From Gracilaria domingensis (Eukaryota; Rhodophyta; Florideophyceae; Gracilariales; Gracilariaceae): DNA of 64,000 nucleotides. The notes under the pieces were generated by a model, which worked only from the letters and a program-made list of their open reading frames with translations, was not told the origin of the DNA and did no database searches. The stretch is from the NCBI GenBank assembly GCA_022539475.1, contig VCMS01000044.1, positions 124,001 to 188,000 on the forward strand, in the 5' to 3' direction. This document shows, in pieces, positions 1 to 9,298 of the stretch. Every line of letters begins with the position of its first letter. Position 1 is the first letter of the stretch. Position numbers and translations under genes: made by a program.

Positions 1-2
1 GC

Positions 3-1112
3 TGGAAGGCCATCCACGAGGCCAACCTCATCTTCGGCTTCAACGGCTGGTCGTCCGAAATCGTGCAGCTGGACCAGCGCTACCTCGAGGAGAGCCGCGG
101 CCGCTTCAGCGTGTGCGTCACCGCCACGGTGCGCATCACGCTTCGCGACGGCTGCCGCCGCGAGGATCGCGGCGGCGGCGTGGCCGAGAACATGCGCTCG
201 AAGGGCGACGCCATCCTCAAGGCCGAGAAGGAGGCGGTCACAGACGCTACCAAACGCGCGCTCAAGAACTTTGGCTTACGCCTGGGGCTATCTTTATATG
301 ACCGCCAGCATTTGCGCGAGATGAATCGGCCGGCGCCGCGCGAGAGCGCCAGTGCAGCCAACGGCGCGTCGAGAGCGCTCGCAGCGCCGAACGCGCCGCG
401 CTTCTCGCCAAAACAACACGCGCAGTCGCCGGCGAGCGCGGTGGCGGCGGCGGCGTACCGCAAGGCGCAGACGGCGAATGGGGTGGTGGATCGCGCAAAG
501 GGCGCCAACATGATGGAGAAGGCGTTCTCCAAGGCGGTGGCGGCGTCGAGCGGGCGCGATCAGGTGCAGGCGCAGGCGCAGGCGCTGCTGCAGAACAAGA
601 TGCAGCGAGTGCGATCGAGTCAGGGGGTGAGAAGCGTGTCTGAGGCGCTGGCTACGCTACAGAAGCAGCAGCGCGTGCAGGCGTCGATGAACAACATGGC
701 GCAGCAGCTCAACGTGGTGCCGGCGGCATTTGGCGGCGCGCATCACGCCAATGGGGGGAACGCGTTCAGCGCGGCGATGGTGGACGCGAGAATGGGCGGA
801 CGGCTGGCGCAGGGCAACGCGGTGTCGTCGACGTCGTCGGGGCGGGTGAACGCGGGGGTGGGGGTGGAGGCGGCGAGCATGAGCGTGGAGGGGGCGTTTG
901 GGGGGGGGAAGGCGGCGTACGGGGGGACGAACGTGCTGGCGAACGCGCCGAGCGGGGGGTGCGTGGGGCGATCGCGGCCGCCCAGCGGCAGCGGGGGGCA
1001 GAACGCGTCGATCAACCTGGGCGTGACGATCGGCGTGGACAACGGCGCGGGGGGGGTGGGCATGAAGCAGGCGGACATCGACGCGCTGATCGCCATGTCG
1101 GAGTTCGAGTGA
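3..1112 (+). CDS. RAD52: RAD52 recombination mediator, 5' end cut off by window
   Basis: The reading frame is open from the first bases of the window, so the start lies upstream. 369 residues are visible. Residues 1-100 match the RAD52/Rad22 single-strand annealing domain: an FGFNGWSSEI motif near residues 11-20, then GRFSV, a glycine-rich turn, KAEKEAVTDATKRALKNFG and a final LYD. This domain forms the ring that binds ssDNA and anneals strands during homologous recombination in the nucleus. From about residue 105 the protein is low-complexity Ala/Gly/Gln/Ser-rich sequence encoded by very GC-rich DNA, ending in a short acidic-hydrophobic tail (MKQADIDALIAMSEFE). The family's C-terminal half is usually poorly conserved and carries RAD51/RPA contacts; I cannot identify those motifs here. 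A 15-G run follows the stop within a few bases. Domain call is firm; the missing N-terminus is unknown. Confidence 0.9.
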   Translation, partial: WKAIHEANLIFGFNGWSSEIVQLDQRYLEESRGRFSVCVTATVRITLRDGCRREDRGGGVAENMRSKGDAILKAEKEAVTDATKRALKNFGLRLGLSLYDRQHLREMNRPAPRESASAANGASRALAAPNAPRFSPKQHAQSPASAVAAAAYRKAQTANGVVDRAKGANMMEKAFSKAVAASSGRDQVQAQAQALLQNKMQRVRSSQGVRSVSEALATLQKQQRVQASMNNMAQQLNVVPAAFGGAHHANGGNAFSAAMVDARMGGRLAQGNAVSSTSSGRVNAGVGVEAASMSVEGAFGGGKAAYGGTNVLANAPSGGCVGRSRPPSGSGGQNASINLGVTIGVDNGAGGVGMKQADIDALIAMSEFE

Positions 1113-2366
1113 GCAGGGGGGGGGGGGGGGCGCCGCCGCCGCCGTGTACATAATAATGATAAAGCGGAGAGATGACGTGTTGCGCGCGGCGCGCGATGCG
1201 CCGCCCGACGTCTCGTCAGGTGTAAGTCGCGCCGCGCGTGCCGCGCCGCGAAGGTGCCGCCGCTGGACACGTGGCGCGGCGCGCTCCGCCGTGCCACGCG
1301 CGCGCGCGCCGCTTTTTGGACGTCGTTGCTGTGGCCGCTTGCGCGTTTTGCGCTCCAACCGACGCCCCCCGCCCCGCCAGCGCGCGCGCCCGCCGCCTCT
1401 TGCCGCGTCGCCGCGCGCGCCGGTCGCTGCCGTCGCCCCGCCGCCGCCGCCGCCGTCGCCGCCGCCGCCGCCGCCGCCGCCGTCGCCGCCGCCGCCGCCG
1501 GCGATGCGCGCTGCGCCGCGCGCGCGCACGCGCGCGCGCGCGCACGCGCTCAAGCCCGCGCGCGCGGCGGCGCGCGACAGCGCGGCCGCGCTCACCGCGC
1601 GCGGCCGCGCCGGCGTGGCGGCAGCGACGTGGGCGGGGCGCCGGAGGAAGAGCGAGCGAGCAGGCGAGCGATGGGCGGCGGCTGGGGCGGGGCGCGGGCA
1701 GACGGCTCATCGCCGCGGCGACGCCGTTGCGGATAGCCCACCGAAGCGCGGCGCACGCGGACCACTCGCGCGCGCCTGCGCCGCGCGCGAGGTGGCGGCG
1801 GCGATTCGGCGCGCACGGCGGCTTGTATGTGCGCGCCAGCCGCGCACATACGCGCAAAAAGCGCGCCCAAAATGCGCAAAGCTCGCACACAGCGCGGCCA
1901 CTCATTGGGTAATATCCGCCAAAAAATGCCAAAAACGCCATGCCGAACCGCCCGTCACCGCGCGCACCCGCGCACATCAGCCGCGCTGTCGTCGCACTCC
2001 GCGCGCCACTTCGCTGCCCCCTCCCCCGCCCGCCGCCGCCCCCCCCCCCGCCCCCCCCCTACGCCGCCGCCGCCGCCGCCGCCGCCACCTCCGCCCCGGC
2101 CCCGCGGAGTCTGCGAGAGAGAGCGAGAGCGAGAGCGAGAGAGAGAGCGAGCGTGTCTCCGTGCCGCCCGCCGCCCGTGCGAAGCGTAGCCCCCCCTCCC
2201 CCTCGCCTCCGCCCCCCGCCCCCCGCCCCCTGCCGCCGCCGCCCCGCACGCCCTCCACCGTCGCGGCGCGTCGCCGGTCCACCAACCCCCGCCGTTGGGA
2301 CATGACATCTTCGCGTCTCCCCCTGCGGTTGCTGCCTTCTCTCCGCGCATAACACCCCGCCAGAAC
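1113..2366. promoter_or_regulatory. GC-rich intergenic island with simple repeats
   Basis: About 1.25 kb between the RAD52 stop and the NCoR-like start. It is extremely rich in G and C and in CG dinucleotides and holds several simple repeats: a 15-base G run at 1116-1130, a CCG-type array at about 1438-1503, alternating CG/GCGCGC stretches near 1510-1570, C runs at 2036-2060 and a GA array at about 2112-2155. Long open frames on both strands here are a by-product of the composition. It probably holds the terminator of RAD52 and the promoter of the downstream gene; no individual element can be assigned. Confidence 0.5.
1438..1503. repeat. CCG trinucleotide microsatellite
   Basis: Roughly 22 CCG units interrupted by two CCG-to-TCG-type changes. 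It sits inside the GC-rich intergenic island and is not in a credible coding frame. Confidence 0.9.
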
Positions 2367-5300
2367 ATGTCCGGCGGTGAACCTCCTTTACCGCCCTCGC
2401 GCACGTCGTACCAGCCGTGGCATGCTCGCCCGCCTCATCGCAGACGACCTCCTCCGCCCAACCTGTCCACCTCCTCCTCGAGAACCCCTTGGATTCCCCG
2501 TCGCTCCCGCTCCCCGCCGCCGCTCGCCTTCCGCGCCCGCCGACTTCCGCCGTACAAGCATCGGCACCCCCCCTCCCAAACCTCGCCCTCTGCCTCCTCG
2601 CAGCCGCAATCCTTGTCCACTTTCCACTCTCATTCGCATCACGCGCCCCCAATTTCGCGCAGTTTGCAGCCTAGGCTTCATTCGCCCCCTCGCACCCCGC
2701 CCCGTCGTTCCGACCAGCACTCCTCCTTTCGTTCCGACCGTAATTCCGTCCATCGACTGGACCATTTCGACCCTCCTTTCCGTTCATTCGATCATGTTGC
2801 ATCCCGTGCCCCCTTGTCGTCCAAGTCCAGAACAGAGCCGTCGTCGTTTCGAACCGACCATCGGCCCACTTCCGATCATCACTCGTCCTACAGAAATGAC
2901 CACCTTTCTGCCTTTCGAGCCGAGCTCCCCGCTCACCGCGACGACTACGACCGAAGAAATGACCCCTTACCGCTGCGCAATGACTCGCAGTACCCGCAGC
3001 GCATCCGCCCGCTTCACGGGAAGATTCACAAGCCGAGAAAGCCTCGCCCCCGTCGTCCGCCGTCGCATTTCATACCACCTGGTCGACTATCTCAATCGCA
3101 TCCTTCTTCCGACTCGCACGTCTTCTCGCGTGTTGGTGAACGTTCCGTCGACTCGTTTCGCGCCGAAGGCAGGCCGTATTCGTCGCCGTCCACCGATCGA
3201 AGGCCTGGTAGGATCACTCCTCCTCCTCCCCCTCCTCCCCCCCCTCCTCCTCCTCCTCCTGTGCGTACTAACTCGGATGAACCTTCTAGACCGCGAAAAC
3301 CTGTGCAGCATGCTACGTCGGGCTCGGATGGGGAGCCCTCTGCTCCGAGGTCGCAGTCGAGACCGTTGTTGGTACAGCCTCCACCGGCTTCTGGCGGTAA
3401 GGCCCATCTGCCTAATGATCGAGTATCACCTCCAGTTTCGTCGGAAGAAACACCAGCCATGAATGGTACGCTTCGGGAAACTGTGTCGCTCTCTCCGATG
3501 GATGCGCCTGCTCCCAATGGCGTTGAACATCAGAGTAAATCGCGAAACATGAATGACGGCGAACTGGCACCGAAATGTAATGGGAACGCTTCTCCTTTAC
3601 TCAATGGAGTGGTTCCTAGGAGTGTTCCGCCGCCCCCGGATAGTGTCAAGATTGGGTCAAAGCGAGAAACCGTGAAGAAGAAGGACAAGCTTGGGCTTAA
3701 ATTAGGTAGCTTGGGCTTAGCCCTCACCTCTCAGGCCCTCGTGAAGCAACAATCTTGTACCACTGCTAGTCTTGGACCAGGTTCCATTACGACGTCAGGT
3801 GTGAGCCGCGAGAATGATCGTGTGGAGAAAGTGCTAGGGAGTAAGACCGCGCCTGTACCAGCTTCAAGCGATAATAAGTTAGCAGTAGGGGCTAGAGGTA
3901 AGGTTCGGCTGTCTGTAGCAGCGAAGCCAACATCGCCGAGAACCAAGTCGGAACCTTGTGTCGTGGAAAAGGCGATGGACAAGGATGCTACTCGCGACAG
4001 TCAAGAACAAAGCCCTCAAAACGTACCAGCGAATCAGTCTGAAGAGTCAGATTTGCCAATACGGGCAGTGTCAAGGGGTTCTGCGAAGCATCCGACCACA
4101 ATGACCCGTCGTGAGGATGCACACGTACGTGCCGCAAAGAAGGAAGACGCTATCTCCTCTGCTGACGAGAATAAGCTATCGGCGAAAAGCAGCTTTGAAG
4201 TCCTACCAGTAATTCCCAGCTTCTCAGCAGCTAGTCCCTCGGTTTCCATGATGAGATCGTCTCCCCGTGTGCGGAGGCGGCCTTCGGTGAACGACAAGCT
4301 GTCGTCGATCAAAACATTTATCAAGGACGCCCCGTCTCTTTCTTTGCCTCTGCCTTCCACGCCTTCATCGCCCCCTGGTACTTCAAACTCTAGCAGAGAG
4401 CTTACTGCTCAGATTCATGAAGTAGAGGCGAGGATTATTTCGATTGAAAGAGAGATTGGTAACATTCGGAACAAGATGGCAAAATCTCGAGCAATCGCGC
4501 GATCACCAAAGAAGAAGAAAAGTGAACTTAAAGTGAGTGTTTCCTTGGATTCAGATTCAAAGAAGCGGTATGCGGCACTGGCGCGGAAAATATTGGAGAG
4601 CGCGGAACAAGGACCTATTCTAAAGCGGTCGCTACCCTCTCCTGCTCCAATGCATGCAGCATTCCGATTGTTGCTGACGCATAACCGTGCGAAGGCAGCT
4701 GCAGCGCAAGCCGAGTGTAGAGAATTATGTACTGATGCTGAGCTAGGACTTGTTCCTCTATCGTCTTCGTCCAATTTGGCGCTCTCAAAAGTATCTGAGG
4801 AAGTACTCAGAAAAGTGGCACATGAGCTCAAACGTCGCCGCCACGCCGCACTTGAACGAAGACGGAGACTAGCTCGTGAATATTCAGTATCAAGGGAGAC
4901 GTGGCTGAGAAGGCTGAAGTCTGCTCGCGACAAACGCTCAAAGGAAAAGCGAGAGGCGATACGTGATCGAGATCGATTCCTGTTGCTCTCCACGAAAGGC
5001 AGTTCAGCGCTTTTGACCCAGAGAACCAGCTCTGGGCGAACGAGCACCAAGCTTTTTCCGTCCATCAGTCCCAACGGGCATATGAATGGTATGTCTGGAC
5101 TTGACGCACAACTCGCCGAAATTGAAGCGGCTGGAGGTACACCCGGCTTCAACGCCATTTGGTCGAAAACTCTGGCCCGCATTCCTGACCAAGACTTGAC
5201 AAAGACTCCTATTCCTTGCACCTCTGTGTTAGTTGAGGACCCTTTGACCGACTTTCTCGCGTCGCGTGCTGTGAACCCATGGCGATTTGAGGAGAAACTC

Positions 5301-6173
5301 ATTTTTATGGACAAGTTTCTTGCCTATCCAAAGAACTTCAGAAAAATTTCTAGCTTTCTGACACACAAGTCTAGCAGAGATTGTAGCTACTTTTACTACA
5401 CCAACAAGCTTAACTTAGGTCTGAAACAGCTTGTGAAAGAATACCAGTCTATGAAGAGGAAAGGCACTCTGAGGCAGCACGTTATACAAGCGGCAATGAA
5501 GCGCACTACAAACACCGTGCAGCTTGAGAAAAAGCCTACCATGGAAGAAGCAGATTCCATTCTATCAGGGGCTGGCGCAAGTGCTGATGACTTTGGTATT
5601 AATGACGGAAGCGGACAGATACATCCCTGGTTTTCAGATCATTCCCTGGTTGTCATGAAACGTTCGGAGCGTATTATGATTGACCTCGGACTCATAAACC
5701 TCGAAGGTATCGGTCGGAAGGCATTTGCGCGCGCGTTGTCTGTACATGGGCTTGATTGGAAAGCAATTTCGATGCAATTAAGAGTGGAGGGGAAGACCTC
5801 CACTCATTATCGAGAATTCTTCCGTCAGAATCGAAAGACACTCGAGAACGAGGCGTTAATGCTTCTAAGGGCAGAGAAGTTGCCAATGAGTATGAGGAGG
5901 TCTCAAGGAGCAAGGAGCAGTTCACCTCGCATGTCCCCGAGATCATCTCCAAGGTCTTCTCCCAAATCCTCGTCCACTTCTAATGAGAGGCTGAGGCTTG
6001 TGTTACCCTCCGGTGTGGCTGTTCCGAACGGCTCAATTTTGTCGAAGACGAATAAGAGGCGAGACGTAGGTGGTTTAGGCTGGGAAGGTAAGAAGAGCAC
6101 TTCTGTGAAAGAAAAAGACAACGGAAAGAGTGACAGAGAGACGAAGAACCACCGATTTGCAAACGCTCAATGA
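2367..6173 (+). CDS. NCoR/Snt1-like corepressor with two SANT domains
   Basis: A 1268-residue protein from the first ATG in frame. The N-terminal 280 residues are rich in Ser, Arg, Pro and His with repeated RSD-type motifs, followed by a polyproline run (about residues 283-297). A short coiled coil lies near residues 676-710. SANT1 is at about 968-1022, with the FMDKFLAYPKNFRKISSFL pattern followed by CSYFYYTNK; this is the form typical of NCoR/SMRT and yeast Snt1, where it binds and activates class I/II histone deacetylases. A second SANT/Myb-like domain lies near 1100-1158 (FARAL...DWKAISMQL). The C-tail is a Ser-Pro-Arg repeat stretch. The likely role is a scaffold of a nuclear HDAC corepressor complex. 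No zinc finger or DNA-binding domain is visible besides the SANT modules. The stop codon lies inside a 73-bp tandem duplication. The 5' end could have an unseen upstream exon. Confidence 0.85.
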   Translation: MSGGEPPLPPSRTSYQPWHARPPHRRRPPPPNLSTSSSRTPWIPRRSRSPPPLAFRARRLPPYKHRHPPSQTSPSASSQPQSLSTFHSHSHHAPPISRSLQPRLHSPPRTPPRRSDQHSSFRSDRNSVHRLDHFDPPFRSFDHVASRAPLSSKSRTEPSSFRTDHRPTSDHHSSYRNDHLSAFRAELPAHRDDYDRRNDPLPLRNDSQYPQRIRPLHGKIHKPRKPRPRRPPSHFIPPGRLSQSHPSSDSHVFSRVGERSVDSFRAEGRPYSSPSTDRRPGRITPPPPPPPPPPPPPPVRTNSDEPSRPRKPVQHATSGSDGEPSAPRSQSRPLLVQPPPASGGKAHLPNDRVSPPVSSEETPAMNGTLRETVSLSPMDAPAPNGVEHQSKSRNMNDGELAPKCNGNASPLLNGVVPRSVPPPPDSVKIGSKRETVKKKDKLGLKLGSLGLALTSQALVKQQSCTTASLGPGSITTSGVSRENDRVEKVLGSKTAPVPASSDNKLAVGARGKVRLSVAAKPTSPRTKSEPCVVEKAMDKDATRDSQEQSPQNVPANQSEESDLPIRAVSRGSAKHPTTMTRREDAHVRAAKKEDAISSADENKLSAKSSFEVLPVIPSFSAASPSVSMMRSSPRVRRRPSVNDKLSSIKTFIKDAPSLSLPLPSTPSSPPGTSNSSRELTAQIHEVEARIISIEREIGNIRNKMAKSRAIARSPKKKKSELKVSVSLDSDSKKRYAALARKILESAEQGPILKRSLPSPAPMHAAFRLLLTHNRAKAAAAQAECRELCTDAELGLVPLSSSSNLALSKVSEEVLRKVAHELKRRRHAALERRRRLAREYSVSRETWLRRLKSARDKRSKEKREAIRDRDRFLLLSTKGSSALLTQRTSSGRTSTKLFPSISPNGHMNGMSGLDAQLAEIEAAGGTPGFNAIWSKTLARIPDQDLTKTPIPCTSVLVEDPLTDFLASRAVNPWRFEEKLIFMDKFLAYPKNFRKISSFLTHKSSRDCSYFYYTNKLNLGLKQLVKEYQSMKRKGTLRQHVIQAAMKRTTNTVQLEKKPTMEEADSILSGAGASADDFGINDGSGQIHPWFSDHSLVVMKRSERIMIDLGLINLEGIGRKAFARALSVHGLDWKAISMQLRVEGKTSTHYREFFRQNRKTLENEALMLLRAEKLPMSMRRSQGARSSSPRMSPRSSPRSSPKSSSTSNERLRLVLPSGVAVPNGSILSKTNKRRDVGGLGWEGKKSTSVKEKDNGKSDRETKNHRFANAQ

Positions 6174-6280
6174 TTGCGTATGTCGTGGACATTCCAGGAC
6201 ACCTGACAGAGACACAAACAACCACCGATTTGCAAAGGCTCAATGATTGCATTTGTCGTGGACAATCCAAGACACCTGAC
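6131..6280. repeat. 73-bp tandem duplication across a stop codon
   Basis: Two imperfect copies, about 6131-6203 and 6204-6276, with the start of a third (TGAC at 6277). Both contain CCACCGATTTGCAAA followed by GCTCAATGATTGC and a GTCGTGGAC segment. Copy 1 holds the last codons and stop of the SANT protein gene; copy 2 is in the 3' UTR. Confidence 0.9.
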
Positions 6281-8330
6281 GTCAACAATGCTCTGCCGTA
6301 CGTTTTCTTCGTGAACAATGCAAGAAGGCAAAGCGTCCGACGTGTATCTACTCCCCGATACTTCCCTATTACTCCCGAACGTCCCTTAACTACTATTATT
6401 ACATGAAAACTTGCAAACGCATCTATTCATCCGTCTGGCTTTTTCTGACAGTGGCATATGTGTCTCATGTACAGGCGAGTTGAACCTCTCTTCATCTAAG
6501 CTTTCGCGACGGGAATAATCCTGGCGAACCAGTTCTTCTCTCAAATGTAGTGTTCAGGCGGCTACGAGTACACATATCCAGTGTTGGTTACAGTTCCATT
6601 GCATAGGCGTCTGTGGACGTGAAACAATTTCAAAGTTCAAAGATTGAGAGATCAATTGCTGGGTACCTGCGCATTTTACGAATGTATTAGCAAGGCTCAC
6701 GGACAACATCTGTCGTCTAAACCGTTCCACCAGGGCATTACGAATAGCGTTTTACGTTGTTGCGAACAAGTTCATGACATCGGGTATCCTCAATTCATCC
6801 TAAGAGCATGTCGCCCCATGAAGCGTGAGCGCCTTTATCCAAGGGAGAGTGACTGGTGGACCGTTAATATGTGTCCAGTGTTTGGCGGACGCCTCACCCA
6901 CAATGCATGAAGTAATATTCTTCAGCGGAAATTTCCGGATGAGTGTGGAGAATCTTTGCCCTGAGAGGCGAAAGCCGTATTCGTGACTCCAATGTCGAAG
7001 AGTGTTGTATCAACACCCGCGGGATGTATCCCATTCGTCTTTGAGCTATAAAACATTTCACGACACCGCATATCTGTTTCTCGTTTCGTATTAGGCCAAT
7101 CGTCATGTACGAGACATTCTAATCGGACACTTTTCGTCGTCCTCTTAACCCAATTTTGTAGTCATCGTCGGCCTGATGAGTTCAACTCATCAGGCCCACG
7201 ATCTACTGTGAAGTAAGATGTGTAACCGCAAGAATTCCGAACACGGATGAGTTCTTGCGCAGGGAACCTCAATGCATCAGTCGTCGCTTGCCGCTCAATG
7301 TGTAGGAACGGTACGTGCTTCTATGATGAAGAACTTTGTTAAGACGTTTTGCGACATAGAGACATATGAGGTGAAGGCCTTCTTGACCAAGTTGTCTGGC
7401 ATCATGTAGCCCATAATTTCTAAGATGGATTGCAGAGCGTCCATCAAGATTGATAATCAATCCTGATGAAGACATGCTTTTCCTAGGTATGACGCGCAGA
7501 AACGAAAGATTATTATCATGTCGTACGCTACGGCCGAAGTAGGCTACAGCTCGGTGCATTGTTCCTTCTCACAGGCTACTGCCACAGTTGCTGTAAATTC
7601 TCTTGAACAAGACGATGTAGATCACGGGAACAGAGAAGCAGAGATGTTTGCATTCTTGGCTTTACTTGATAGGTCCGAGAGACGACGCGCAAAGAATATC
7701 TGTTTTAAGCAACAGCTTGTATCCCCTCTCTCTGTACACATCCACCTTGTGCATCTATACCGTTTTCACTATTGTGCATCACTTTGTGCGTAAAGAGCCA
7801 CGCTCATAAATTCCAAGCCAATTACTTCCTAACGCATAATATCTATGCATGCCTTGGTACGGAATGCCGTTAACATGGTAATTGATATCTCAGAAAACGT
7901 GATATGAATCTCTTGTACAACGAAACCTGCCTTCTCTATCGCGGTCGCAACGAAGGACTACCTATCATCATGAAGTATGATACTCCGTCGAAGCGAGTCG
8001 CCATAAAAAGTTCAAATTGCGCTCACCAACAGCTGACTACTGTTCCACCGCTTGTTCCGGTTGCTTGCCTTCTCCGGGTGCGCCTTGTTCACATTCATCA
8101 CCCAAATAAATAGACTAATAAAAGAGATTTCTCCGTATGATGGCCTGAGCACTATGCTCCCTCTTGTGATCTGGACTTCTCCATTCCCGACAAGAAGTTG
8201 ACAGTCGAAAGTGTTGCTGCAGTCTTCTCGCGACTGAGTTTATTCGAGCCACCGGGCTGCTATTCGAACTTCGAGATCAACACACGTTCCGAAACGAGTT
8301 CATAGGATCAGAGGAGCTCTGTTTCGGAAG
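6174..8330. other. 2.2 kb intergenic stretch, no gene recognised
   Basis: Between the corepressor stop and the carrier ATG. Apart from the 73-bp tandem copy at its left edge and the palindrome at 7170-7196, I see only short open frames (up to about 95 codons) with no family resemblance and no splice-linked exon chain. It probably contains the 3' UTR of one gene and the promoter of the next. Confidence 0.5.
7170..7196. repeat. 27-bp perfect palindrome
   Basis: Two 13-base arms (GGCCTGATGAGTT and its exact reverse complement) around a single C at 7183. It is intergenic and about 1.1 kb upstream of the carrier gene. It could be a binding site for a dimeric factor or the core of a small foldback element; the sequence alone cannot decide. 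Confidence 0.85.
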
Positions 8331-9176
8331 ATGGGTGTATCTCTACTGTTGGCATCGGCTTTTGCCGGCACTCTCTCCAGATCGATTGTACACCCTCTCG
8401 ACACTCTACGGTCACGGCTCATGGTTTCGACTTCACGAACCGCTAGCCTGAAGACCGCCTTGACTGATATAATCACGAGGGATGGAGTGCAAGGCTTGTA
8501 CCGGGGTTTCGGGATATCTGTAATAATGCAAGCTCCGGCAGTCGCTACTTATCTCACAACCTATGATTATGCTAAGCAATACACGGCTAAAGCCTCTGGA
8601 ATATCAGATACATCTCCTTTGATACACTTGGCTTCCGGACTTATTGCAGAAACCGTGTCAGCGGTGTTTTGGGTCCCCATGGAAGTTATTAAACAACGAG
8701 CTCAAGTTCGCACCGGAGCCCTCGCAGCCGCACACACATCCGTAATAGCGAAGGATTTGATAGCGCATGAAGGCCCACGTGCATTATTCAAGGGATATGG
8801 GCTTACCGTTGGCGTTTTTGGCCCGTACTCGATGATCTATTTCATGGCGTACGAGAACTTTAAAAATCTTGGCGGAGACAGTTCTACTGCCCTTACTGCT
8901 GCGAGTGCAGCTGGTGCAGGAGCCATTGCTGCTGCTTGTACTACTCCACTGGATGTCATAAAGACAAGGATTCAGACACAAGGAGATGTGACTCGCGGGA
9001 CCTCACGATACACTGGTACTTGGGACGCGATGAAAAGCATAGCTCGAGAAGAAGGAATGTACAGCTTCTTCCGAGGTACCTCAGCGCGTGTACTTTGGAT
9101 AATGCCGGGAACTGCCATCACAATGTCATGCTTCGAATTTTTGAAGAGTTACTTTAGATTGGCTGCAGATCGATAG
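8331..9176 (+). CDS. mitochondrial carrier family (SLC25) transporter
   Basis: 281 residues, the usual size for the family, built from three repeats of about 95 residues. Each repeat has the signature at the end of its first helix: HPLDTLRSR (near residue 22), VPMEVIKQRAQV (near 119) and TPLDVIKTRIQT (near 205). Each is followed by a G-[LF]-[YF]-[RK]-G motif (LYRGFG, LFKGYG, FFRGTS). Members exchange metabolites, nucleotides or cofactors across the mitochondrial or sometimes plastid inner membrane. The second-repeat VP-x-EVIKQRAQV form recalls the S-adenosylmethionine carrier branch, but the substrate cannot be assigned. There is no N-terminal extension, so targeting is internal, as usual. 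It is convergent with translin, with 122 bases between the stops. Confidence 0.9.
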   Translation: MGVSLLLASAFAGTLSRSIVHPLDTLRSRLMVSTSRTASLKTALTDIITRDGVQGLYRGFGISVIMQAPAVATYLTTYDYAKQYTAKASGISDTSPLIHLASGLIAETVSAVFWVPMEVIKQRAQVRTGALAAAHTSVIAKDLIAHEGPRALFKGYGLTVGVFGPYSMIYFMAYENFKNLGGDSSTALTAASAAGAGAIAAACTTPLDVIKTRIQTQGDVTRGTSRYTGTWDAMKSIAREEGMYSFFRGTSARVLWIMPGTAITMSCFEFLKSYFRLAADR

Positions 9177-9298
9177 TACATTAGTTACCACCGCAAACAG
9201 CGAGCCGCGTTGTGAATGTAACATTAGTCTCTTACCGTCGGAGATGGGCATATTCAGTGATAAGACGAGCTGCGCCACACTTAAATCAGTTTTGCGCG

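Noticed and set aside
1144-2352. A 402-codon plus-strand open frame and several long frames on both strands in the GC-rich island
   Set aside because: All are Arg/Ala/Pro low complexity, occur in every frame at once and come from CCG/GCG repeats and scarcity of stop codons; no domain or ATG context supports them.
2295-2366. Non-ATG starts upstream of the corepressor and of several other genes (HSP90 at 22338, translin at 10114, sirtuin at 50500, TRM6 at 55330)
   Set aside because: They are GTG or TTG codons; in a nuclear gene the first suitable ATG is preferred and in each case precedes the conserved domain.
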